The notes beneath the pieces are model-generated. The model was not told where the DNA came from and did not search any database. It saw nothing but the letters and a program-made list of their open reading frames with translations. From positions 1-6,218 of the forward strand of contig RFZR01000105.1 of the NCBI GenBank assembly GCA_009920595.1: DNA of 6,218 bases. The letters are read 5' to 3'. Shown in pieces: positions 1 to 5,498 of the stretch. Source of the stretch: Alphaproteobacteria bacterium (GTDB lineage: Bacteria > Pseudomonadota > Alphaproteobacteria > Rhizobiales > Beijerinckiaceae). The translations under genes and the position numbers were made by a program. The stretch's first letter is position 1. The number at the start of each line of letters is the position of its first letter.

Positions 1-192
1 GAAACCGAACGCATGGCCCGCGCTGTCGCAGAAGGCGCTTTGGAGGCCGCCCGCAAAGAGCGCAGCGCACTCCAACGCGAGCTTATCCGCTCGGAAGGCG
101 CGCCGCGGATTACGGAAGTGGCCGACACGGTCCTCGACCTCTCGGGCAAGCTCACGCCGTCCTCGCAAAGTGCGGATGGCACGACCGGCTAA
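1..192 (+). CDS. C-terminal end of an unrecognised protein (5' truncated by window)
   Basis: Frame 1 is open from the first base to a TAA at 190-192, giving 63 residues of the C-terminus of a longer protein. The visible part is Ala/Glu/Arg-rich and probably helical (ARAVAEGALEAARKERSALQ, about residues 6-25). A short polar tail ending SSQSADGTTG follows. No family motif is recognisable, so no function is proposed. The acidic/basic alternation and Ala content look like real coding sequence. It is followed by a spacer with two hairpins and lies on the strand opposite to the motility genes, so it is probably not part of their operon. The start is outside the window. Confidence 0.6.
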   Translation, partial: ETERMARAVAEGALEAARKERSALQRELIRSEGAPRITEVADTVLDLSGKLTPSSQSADGTTG

Positions 193-253
193 TAGAGCGT
201 CCGGTTTCAGGGTTCCGAGAAATAATCCCGCAATCCCCAGGCTCAGTCGGGGG

Positions 254-270
254 CGACAAAAAAATTGTCG
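254..270. repeat. Small inverted repeat CGACAA-AAAAA-TTGTCG
   Basis: A perfect 6-bp inverted repeat with a five-A loop lies about 60 bases after the stop of the first gene. It could be a weak transcription terminator or a protein-binding site. No T-run follows on the + strand, so a terminator role is doubtful. Confidence 0.25.
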
Positions 271-315
271 TGAACAGTCCTTGGCCTCTTAACAAATCGG
301 CAGGATTTACTGCAT

Positions 316-333
316 AAACTTCCCCGAAGTTTT
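316..333 (+). terminator. Hairpin AAACTTC-CCC-GAAGTTT followed by T
   Basis: A perfect 7-bp inverted repeat with a three-base loop ends in TTTT, 124 bases after the stop of the first gene and 26 bases before the small ORF. It resembles a weak rho-independent terminator, but the stem is AT-rich and the loop tight. An operator upstream of the small ORF is an equally fair reading. Confidence 0.3.
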
Positions 334-358
334 GGTCTCACGATCTTTTGTTTGGCCC

Positions 359-508
359 ATGTATTCTGTTTCTGAAAAGCGTCGTCGTAGCGGTCGCATT
401 TATTACGTGGTTTATCTTGGAAGCCGCGTCGTCTTAATGACTTATCATCGGCACACCGCCATGGCCTATCTCGAACTCAATCAACAGGCTGAAACATCCG
501 CCGCCTAA
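359..508 (+). CDS. Possible small basic protein, 49 aa
   Basis: An ATG at 359 opens a 49-codon frame ending in TAA at 506-508. The product begins MYSVSEKRRRSGRIYYVVYL. It has a basic N-terminus, a short beta-like stretch (IYYVVYLGSRVVLMTYH, about 14-30) and a helical tail with AMAYLELNQQ. The residue pattern looks like a folded small domain rather than random translation. There is no clear Shine-Dalgarno sequence before the ATG, and no similar family comes to mind, so both the gene and its role are uncertain. If it is not real, the whole 193-607 stretch holds only hairpins and the leader of the next gene. Confidence 0.45.
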   Translation: MYSVSEKRRRSGRIYYVVYLGSRVVLMTYHRHTAMAYLELNQQAETSAA

Positions 509-594
509 CGCGCCTTTGTCATTTCGGCGCTTCCAACCGCGGTTGCTTTTTGACAGCGCTCGGCTTCTTATAGGCGCCAATTTATTAAAAATCG

Positions 595-601
595 AAAGGA
601 G
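595..601 (+). promoter_or_regulatory. Strong ribosome binding site AAAGGAG
   Basis: AAAGGAG lies six bases before the ATG at 608, which is ideal Shine-Dalgarno spacing. It fixes the start of the DUF1330 gene. Confidence 0.8.
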
Positions 602-607
602 CCGCCA

Positions 608-901
608 ATGTCCAAAGCCTATGTGATTTCTTGCTATCGCGAGGTCAAAGATCCTGAGCGGCTTCAGGCCTATGCCAAACTCGCGGGCCCCGCGATCATT
701 GCGGGAGGCGGTACATTCCTCGCCCGTGGCACGGCAGCACGAGCGATGGAACAAGGCGTCAAAGACCGCACCGTCATCATTGAATTTGAGTCGCTTGAAA
801 AAGCGATGGCGGTCTATGACACGCCCGCTTACCAAGAAGCGTTGCGCGCTTTGGGGCCTGATGCGGTCAATCGCGATATGCGCGTTGTTGAAGGCGTCTA
901 A
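608..901 (+). CDS. DUF1330 family protein (dimeric alpha/beta barrel fold)
   Basis: This 97-residue protein is of normal length for DUF1330, a family of small cytoplasmic proteins with the ferredoxin-like dimeric alpha/beta-barrel fold whose reaction is generally unknown. Family landmarks are visible in order: the first strand AYVISCY (4-10), the GGGTFLARG segment (33-41), the strand RTVIIEFESL (54-63), the YDTPAYQEAL segment (70-79) and the closing strand MRVVEGV (91-97). The start is fixed by a consensus ribosome binding site. The gene is monocistronic in this view and converges with motB2 across 13 bases, so a link to motility is unlikely. A TTGACA at 550-555 could be a -35 box, but no good -10 lies at the right distance. 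The family assignment is firm; the substrate is unknown. Confidence 0.88.
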   Translation: MSKAYVISCYREVKDPERLQAYAKLAGPAIIAGGGTFLARGTAARAMEQGVKDRTVIIEFESLEKAMAVYDTPAYQEALRALGPDAVNRDMRVVEGV

Positions 902-910
902 CCGCCTTCA
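889..910. terminator. Hairpin between convergent genes, possible bidirectional terminator
   Basis: TGAAGGCG (889-896) and CGCCTTCA (903-910) form a perfect 8-bp stem with a 6-base loop. It spans the TAA of the DUF1330 gene and lies 4 bases beyond the stop of the convergent motB2. Position and symmetry suit a shared terminator. No T-tract follows on either strand, so efficiency is uncertain. Confidence 0.45.
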
Positions 911-914
911 CAGA

Positions 915-2021
915 TCATTGCGCGAGCACGGTGATGCTGATGCGGCGATTACGCGGATCAAGCGGATTGTCGGGATAATAAGCTTCACGGTCGGCCACGC
1001 CTTCAATTTTGACAAAGCGTTTTTCATCGATGCTTTGTTCAATCAAAAAGCGGCGTGTTGAATCCGCACGTTGCGCTGACAAGCGCCAATTATTCATTTT
1101 GTCATTCTGGTTATAACCAAAGCCATCTGTATGGCCGCGAATGGCCACTTTATTCGGCAGATCTTTGATTGATGCCGCAACGCCCGCCATCAACTCTTGC
1201 GCCTTAGGCAAGAAATTGGTTGTGCCAATCGCAAACATGGCAAAATCAGCCTGGTCGATGATTTCAATGCGCAAGCCCTCTTTGTCACGCACAAATTTCA
1301 TCTGGCTCGCAATTTTCTTCAAATCAGGGTTCTGCTCGAAAGCGGCTTTCACATCTTTTTCAATCTTCTCAAAAGTCTGAGCGTCAGCCTGCGCAGCAGC
1401 GGCTTTCTTTTGCTCCTCGCTCATCTCTTTGCCGTCACCGGCTTTTGTATCTTTTCCGTCTGCTGGTTTATCGGCTTTGCCTTCGCCTTCAGCGTCACCG
1501 GTCTTTGCAAGACCCCCTTTGTTTTGATTTTCAGCAGTCTTTACGCCTGAACCTTCATCCTGTGTTGAGCCACCCGCTTTCTTACCTTCGGTCGAACCGG
1601 ATTTACCGACCTCTTCATCATTTTGGTCGGTTCGCGTTTGAACACCTTCTGGTGCTTTGTTGCGATCCGTTGATTCTGTTGACGCAACCGGGACAACAGT
1701 TTGCAACGTACTGTTCGCAACGGCGGCTTCCGGAAAGCCGTCACGTTCACTCGGCACATGACCTGCCATAAATCCGCTGGTGCCCGTTTGGTCACTCAAT
1801 TGCAAAAGACTGGTCTTCTGTCTGAAATACTCACCAATACCTTTGCGACGCTCGGCATTGGTTGAACCCAACAACCACATCAACAAAAAGAACGCCATCA
1901 TTGCAGTCATCATGTCAGCGAGCGCGATCTTCCAAGCGCCACCGTGACCGCCACCATGACCGCCGGCAATCTTTTTGATGATGATTTCTGGTTTCTGTTC
2001 GCCTTCCGGCTTATCGCTCAC
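915..2021 (-). CDS. motB: MotB-like flagellar stator protein, second paralog (MotB2)
   Basis: This is a 368-residue MotB, the stator subunit that carries the ion-binding Asp and anchors MotA to peptidoglycan. It has a short cytoplasmic N-terminus with a Gly/His repeat (20-28), one transmembrane helix (about 31-51) with the presumed ion-binding Asp36, and an amphipathic plug-like stretch (GIGEYFRQ, 61-68). A long charged Gly/Lys/Glu linker (about 90-215) leads to an OmpA-like domain (about 242-366) with GHTD at 296-299, NNWRLSAQRA near 310-319 and RNRR at 357-360. The start is GTG: it overlaps the upstream motB TGA as GTGA and is preceded by GGGAG at good spacing. The next Met lies inside the membrane helix. 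Coupled translation after motB1 is likely. E. coli MotB is 308 residues, so the linker is long. The family is certain; the division of labour with MotB1 is not. Confidence 0.93.
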   Translation of the reverse strand: MSDKPEGEQKPEIIIKKIAGGHGGGHGGAWKIALADMMTAMMAFFLLMWLLGSTNAERRKGIGEYFRQKTSLLQLSDQTGTSGFMAGHVPSERDGFPEAAVANSTLQTVVPVASTESTDRNKAPEGVQTRTDQNDEEVGKSGSTEGKKAGGSTQDEGSGVKTAENQNKGGLAKTGDAEGEGKADKPADGKDTKAGDGKEMSEEQKKAAAAQADAQTFEKIEKDVKAAFEQNPDLKKIASQMKFVRDKEGLRIEIIDQADFAMFAIGTTNFLPKAQELMAGVAASIKDLPNKVAIRGHTDGFGYNQNDKMNNWRLSAQRADSTRRFLIEQSIDEKRFVKIEGVADREAYYPDNPLDPRNRRISITVLAQ

Positions 2022-3157
2022 TGTATCGCTCCCGTAAGGTTAGGAGCCGCTTTTTCGCCGTCCCGGAATAAGAGTGTCATACTAATGCGCCGGTTACGAA
2101 TATCGAGGGCATCTTTCGGATTATAAGGCTCAGTATCGGCAACGCCTTCAACGCGCGCGATCTGCCCTTCAGGGACGCCTGCTTTTTGCAACAATTGTCG
2201 CGTGCTTTCAGCGCGTTCGGCTGAAAGCAACCAATTATTCATCTCGCTATCAAGCGCATAAGCAAGACTATCGGTGTGGCCGCGAATAACAACTTGATTG
2301 GGTAGCTCGGAAATCGCTTTAGCCAATTCGCCAATCAGAGCGGAGGCGCGCGGCAAGACGCGCGTTGTCCCGACGGAGAACATTGAGAAATCGGCCTTAT
2401 CCACGATCTCGATACGCAAACCATCTTTGACTTTTACGAATTGAACTTGATCTGCAATTTTTGAAAGCGTTGCGTCTTTAGAAAGCGCTTCTGATACCTG
2501 TGCCTGTAAAGCGTCGAAGTTTTTCTGATCGACTTCAGCCGCAGCTTTCTTTGCTGCATCATCAGAAACGCCGCCTGCACTTTTCGTTGATGCACTTTCT
2601 CCCCGTTTAGGTTGGCCTTCTTGAACGGTCGCATCAGAACCTTGTGCGCCCAATTCAGCATCATCAACCACACCGCCCTCAGCCGGACCTTTCGCCATAC
2701 CGGCGCGGCCTTCGCCTTCTTTGCTTTTACCATCGGGCGATTGTGAACCGGCAGGGCCTTCATCACGATCATTGCCGCCAGTGGCTTGAGTTGGCGGCAT
2801 GACATTCGCAACACTTGTTTGATTGATCGAGTCCGGCAACCCTTCAGGGCTGATCATCGAACGACCACCAAAGACGCCATTCGAGCCCGCATTATTGCCC
2901 ATCTTCAAAAGGGGCGTCTGCTTGAAATAATCAGCAATCGATTTGCGCGCGTCCGTGTTTGTTGATCCAAGCAACCACATCAACAAAAAGAATGCCATCA
3001 TCGCGGTCATCATATCCGCAAGCGCGATCTTCCATGCGCCGCCATGACCGCCGCCATGTCCGCCAATATGTTTTTTGATAATGATCGGAGCCGGCTTTTC
3101 GCTTTCGCCAGCCGACTCCTTATCTTTATCTTTATCGGCTTCCTTTTTGGCGGCCAT
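2018..3157 (-). CDS. motB: Flagellar stator protein MotB, first paralog (MotB1)
   Basis: This 379-residue MotB lies 17 bases downstream of motA and is surely co-transcribed with it. The cytoplasmic N-terminus is Lys/Asp-rich (KDKDKDKE, 9-14 region) and leads into GGHGGGHGG (32-40). One transmembrane helix (about 43-63) carries the presumed proton-binding Asp48. A plug-like segment (SIADYFKQTPLL, 73-84) follows, then a disordered Gly/Glu/Ser linker (about 100-215). The OmpA-like peptidoglycan-binding domain (about 239-365) has GHTD at 293-296, NNWLLSAERA near 307-316 and RNRR at 354-357. The last 13 residues form a tail absent from MotB2. By eye, the OmpA domains of the two paralogs share roughly half of their residues, while residues 32-67 are identical to MotB2 20-55. 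The ATG start has an AAAGG 11 bases upstream. Confidence 0.95.
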   Translation of the reverse strand: MAAKKEADKDKDKESAGESEKPAPIIIKKHIGGHGGGHGGAWKIALADMMTAMMAFFLLMWLLGSTNTDARKSIADYFKQTPLLKMGNNAGSNGVFGGRSMISPEGLPDSINQTSVANVMPPTQATGGNDRDEGPAGSQSPDGKSKEGEGRAGMAKGPAEGGVVDDAELGAQGSDATVQEGQPKRGESASTKSAGGVSDDAAKKAAAEVDQKNFDALQAQVSEALSKDATLSKIADQVQFVKVKDGLRIEIVDKADFSMFSVGTTRVLPRASALIGELAKAISELPNQVVIRGHTDSLAYALDSEMNNWLLSAERAESTRQLLQKAGVPEGQIARVEGVADTEPYNPKDALDIRNRRISMTLLFRDGEKAAPNLTGAIQ

Positions 3158-3174
3158 TTTTCATGCGCCTTTGA

Positions 3175-4041
3175 TTACTTACCGCGCAGGCCGTCGAAGA
3201 CTTCGCCGAAATCAGGCTTGTTCGCGTGGCTTGAAATACCAGCGCGTGCAGCTTCGATCACGAGCGGCTGCGGGTGACCATGAAGTGTTGCAACGATCAA
3301 TTGCTTCACGACGAGATAGATCTCGCTATCCTCGTCGATGACTTGTTTCAAACGATTGCCAAGCGGCTCAATCACGCCATAGGCCAACAACACGCCCATA
3401 AATGTTCCGACGAGCGCTGAACCGATGAGCGCGCCAAGAACGGCGGGCGGTTGATCGATCGCACCCATGGTTTTCACGACGCCCAACACGCACGCAACAA
3501 TCCCGAGCGCCGGGCAAGCACCTGCGGTTGAGGCCAACGCTTCAACCGGTTTCATTTCATGGTGATGATGCGCTTTCAACGCCGTATCAAGCACTTCTTC
3601 AACCGCATAAGGATTAAGGTTGCCCGATGAGATGACCATCAAACGGATCGTATCCGTAATCATATGGATCAGGGTGTGATCCTTCATAAGCTTCGGATAT
3701 TCGCCAAAAATCGGACTGCCTTCCGGGCTCTCCACGTGAGATTCGAGCGCAACGGGGCCATCCACACGAAGAATTTTCAAAAGCTTCGACACGAGAAAAA
3801 TTGTATCGAGATAATCCTGTTTTTTATATTGCGGGCCCTTAAACACTTTACCCAAACCGCCGGCGACACCTTTAATCGTGTCCATACCATTGCCGACGAG
3901 CATAGCGCCTACCGCCGCCCCCCCAATGGTGGCAAGCTCCGATGGTGCTGCGTGGATAATCGGTTCAAGATTACCACCGTGCAAAACGAACACGCCGAAC
4001 ACACAGCCCATAACGACCACAAGGCCGACAATACTAAACAT
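3175..4041 (-). CDS. motA: Flagellar stator protein MotA
   Basis: MotA forms the ring of inner-membrane subunits that turns around MotB and pushes on the rotor protein FliG. The 288-residue length matches the family (E. coli 295). Four membrane segments lie at about 1-20, 31-52, 171-194 and 200-222, with the large cytoplasmic loop between the second and third. By alignment from memory, the key E. coli residues are kept: Arg90 as R92, Glu98 as E100 (in RVDGPVALES), Pro173 as P177 (CPALGIVACVLGVV) and Pro222 as P226 (YGVIEPLG). I chose the ATG at 4041: MFSIVGLVVVMGCVFGVF matches the usual MotA start, and GGGG lies six bases upstream. A TTG at 4137 would add 32 residues unlike the family and would sit almost at the predicted promoter start. 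The gene heads the motA-motB1-motB2 operon. Confidence 0.95.
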   Translation of the reverse strand: MFSIVGLVVVMGCVFGVFVLHGGNLEPIIHAAPSELATIGGAAVGAMLVGNGMDTIKGVAGGLGKVFKGPQYKKQDYLDTIFLVSKLLKILRVDGPVALESHVESPEGSPIFGEYPKLMKDHTLIHMITDTIRLMVISSGNLNPYAVEEVLDTALKAHHHHEMKPVEALASTAGACPALGIVACVLGVVKTMGAIDQPPAVLGALIGSALVGTFMGVLLAYGVIEPLGNRLKQVIDEDSEIYLVVKQLIVATLHGHPQPLVIEAARAGISSHANKPDFGEVFDGLRGK

Positions 4042-4141
4042 ATAGAGCCCCACTTTACCCGGAAACTGACTTCGACAGGTTAATCCTGCCGACCAACCGA
4101 CGCACAACCATAGGCCATACGCACTTCTCCAGCGCAACCTT

Positions 4142-4157
4142 TACAAGAATTATGCCA
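4142..4157 (-). promoter_or_regulatory. Sigma-54-like -24/-12 site upstream of motA
   Basis: On the - strand TGGCATAATTCTTGTA matches the sigma-54 consensus TGGCAC-N5-TTGCA at all but two positions. The 10-base interval between GG and the -12 dinucleotide is correct. The weakness is GT instead of GC at -12. Transcription would start near 4131, giving a leader of about 90 bases to the motA ATG. It is the best candidate I see in the 181-bp spacer (4042-4222). Confidence 0.4.
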
Positions 4158-4208
4158 TTATTGTGATAAGTCCAGCGCCAGCATGTCTATGCCAGGCGAG
4201 AAACCTGA

Positions 4209-4220
4209 GGGTCTCGACCC
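4209..4220 (-). terminator. Weak hairpin just after the 165-aa gene
   Basis: GGGTCGAGACCC on the - strand begins two bases after the TGA of the upstream gene. It can fold as a short GC stem and is followed by TCAGGTTTCTC. It could reduce read-through into motA, but the stem is only 4-5 bp and there is no real T-run. Confidence 0.25.
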
Positions 4221-4222
4221 AA

Positions 4223-4720
4223 TCACACCGCCGGAGGCGCCTCTTTCGGCATGATCAGCTCGAAAATAGGCTGGAATTCCTCTTCCTCGGCCGGCGTCCA
4301 AGTCTCAGGCTTCAAAGGCGAGGTGTTCGCGCGCATGCCATAGACATAAACCAAAAGCGCTTTGGAGGCTTTATAGACGCGCAGCTTGTCATAGTCCTGA
4401 CCTTTGAGAAGGCTGCGGAAAAGCGGCTTCTTGTTCCGCTTTGTCTGCAAATTCTCATAGTTACAGATGTAGTACTGATAGGACTCGAGCAGCAAATCAA
4501 CATCCGAGATTTCAACGGACGCAATGAATTTAAGCGTATTCTCGATGTAACGGATGATGTCTTCGGTCAGTTCGGCGGTGTTGTAGAGCGGATCAAGCGC
4601 GTTGGCATAGATCGCCGCGATGTCTTCGGCCTGCGCGTCAATCGCCAAAAATTTTCTCACCGCCTGCACCGCAGTCAGTTCGAAAACATATTGCGGAGGG
4701 GTGTTGCCGACGGCCGCCAT
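4223..4720 (-). CDS. Unrecognised 165-aa helical cytoplasmic protein in motility cluster
   Basis: I do not recognise a family. The 165 residues contain no signal peptide and no membrane span, so a cytoplasmic location is expected. Most of the chain looks helical: AVQAVRKFLAIDAQAEDIAA (17-36), ELTEDIIRYIENTLKFIA (50-67) and an aromatic-rich stretch with LLLESYQYYICNYENLQ (76-92). A basic patch KRNKKPLFRSLLKGQ (94-108) and a KASKALLVYVYGMR helix (117-130) follow. The C-terminus is acidic and Pro-rich (PAEEEEFQP, 143-151). The ATG at 4720 has a weak GGA upstream. The gene starts 20 bases after the Sel1-repeat gene, so the two are probably one transcript, and it ends 181 bases before motA. A role in motor assembly or control is an inference from position only. 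Confidence 0.82.
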   Translation of the reverse strand: MAAVGNTPPQYVFELTAVQAVRKFLAIDAQAEDIAAIYANALDPLYNTAELTEDIIRYIENTLKFIASVEISDVDLLLESYQYYICNYENLQTKRNKKPLFRSLLKGQDYDKLRVYKASKALLVYVYGMRANTSPLKPETWTPAEEEEFQPIFELIMPKEAPPAV

Positions 4721-4740
4721 TCAAAATTCCGAACAATGCC

Positions 4741-5355
4741 CTAGCCGGGCGGCTTCCCTGATCTAAACTTCTCGATCCACGCGGCAGCCCGATCTTGGGC
4801 TTTTGCGGCATCCGTTATCGGTAGCTTCTTGGTTAACTCATCGCGACGTTTGCGCGCAGAGGTATCGCCAATTGCAACCGCAAGACTAGCCCAATAATAC
4901 TCTTCAACCGGATTTTCAAATCCGAAGTCCGGAGAATAGCTCTTTGCCATCGCAAAAAGTGCAGGATTAAATCCAGATTCGGCATTTTTCTGGAGTCTTT
5001 GACGGGACCAATCAAGAACTTTGGGCCAATTTGGCGCGTCGACGGTCGGTAATATAATTTTACGCGCGGCAAAGGCCTTTTCATGACCTGAAAGGGCTGC
5101 AAGCGTCGTCCACCGCAAGGCTTCAAGATAGTTCTGCGTCAAACCGACGCCATGCCAGAAGAAGACCCCTAAGCGGAATTGCACTTCAACATTACCGGCT
5201 TCCGCTGCCTCACGCGCGACTTTGACCGCATTGTCGAAGTCTTTGGCAAGAATCATTTCATCTAGGCGCGCCACCGGATCATCGGACGCGCGCGCCAGAT
5301 TCGGCAGAAAGCCGAGCCCCGCCACAAAGACCACCACTAAAACCCATCTCAACAT
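4741..5355 (-). CDS. Exported Sel1-repeat (TPR-like) protein
   Basis: From the ATG at 5355 the product is 204 residues. A typical Sec signal peptide (MLRWVLVVVFVAGLGFLPNL then ARA) is probably cleaved after residue 23, with no lipobox Cys. The mature part contains two Sel1-like helical repeats: about 52-90 (EAGNVEVQFRLGVFFWHGVG, then YLEALRWTTLAALSG) and about 127-163 (SGFNPALFAMAKSY, then PVEEYYWASLAVAIGD). Sel1 repeats are protein-protein interaction scaffolds, so a periplasmic adaptor is the natural reading. TTG (5367) and GTG (5358) starts in frame are possible but give a less regular signal peptide; the Shine-Dalgarno signal is poor for all. A good sigma-54 site lies 41 bases upstream. 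The link to the stator is an inference from its place in the cluster. Confidence 0.85.
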   Translation of the reverse strand: MLRWVLVVVFVAGLGFLPNLARASDDPVARLDEMILAKDFDNAVKVAREAAEAGNVEVQFRLGVFFWHGVGLTQNYLEALRWTTLAALSGHEKAFAARKIILPTVDAPNWPKVLDWSRQRLQKNAESGFNPALFAMAKSYSPDFGFENPVEEYYWASLAVAIGDTSARKRRDELTKKLPITDAAKAQDRAAAWIEKFRSGKPPG

Positions 5356-5395
5356 CACGCCACGCAACCTAAAAACTGAATTTCATCCGAATCTC

Positions 5396-5411
5396 AGCAT
5401 AAAGAGTGCCA
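5396..5411 (-). promoter_or_regulatory. Sigma-54 (-24/-12) promoter candidate upstream of the Sel1-repeat gene
   Basis: On the - strand TGGCACTCTTTATGCT fits TGGCAC-N5-TTGCW with a single mismatch in the -12 box, and GG and GC are exactly 10 bases apart. The predicted start near 5385 leaves a 30-base leader before the ATG at 5355. It lies in a true intergenic spacer, on the correct strand, in a motility locus, where sigma-54 control is common in alphaproteobacteria. No enhancer-binding site was identified. Confidence 0.6.
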
Positions 5412-5459
5412 GTTTGAAGCGGAAGGGAAAAAGGTCACCGAAGATAAAGGGATTGGGCC

Positions 5460-5469
5460 GGAGCGCTCC
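5460..5469. repeat. Perfect 10-bp palindrome GGAGCGCTCC
   Basis: A loop-less palindrome lies 29 bases after the stop of the low-complexity gene and about 50 bases upstream of the sigma-54 site. It may be a protein-binding site or part of a weak terminator. Nothing else supports either role. Confidence 0.25.
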
Positions 5470-5498
5470 TTTAATTGTCAATCATGCGCATCATAACG

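Noticed and set aside
550..572. TTGACA followed by TATAGG upstream of the DUF1330 gene as a sigma-70 promoter.
   Set aside because: The spacer is only 13-15 bases, and no -10-like hexamer lies at 16-18 bases.
434..835. 133-codon open frame on the - strand across the DUF1330 gene.
   Set aside because: It lies opposite a clearly coding gene and has no family-like features; it is a shadow frame.
3555..3568. His-run (HHHH) in the MotA cytoplasmic loop as a possible metal site.
   Set aside because: As I recall, similar His-rich stretches occur in the same loop of many proteobacterial MotA proteins, so it is not distinctive.
4042..4137. N-terminal extension of MotA from a TTG codon at 4137.
   Set aside because: The extra 32 residues do not resemble any MotA start, while the ATG at 4041 has a ribosome binding site and gives normal family length.
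4183..4198. TGGCAT...ATGCTG on the - strand upstream of motA, looking like another -24/-12 promoter.
   Set aside because: GG and GC are separated by 9 bases instead of 10, and sigma-54 promoters rarely tolerate that. The site at 4142-4157 has correct spacing.
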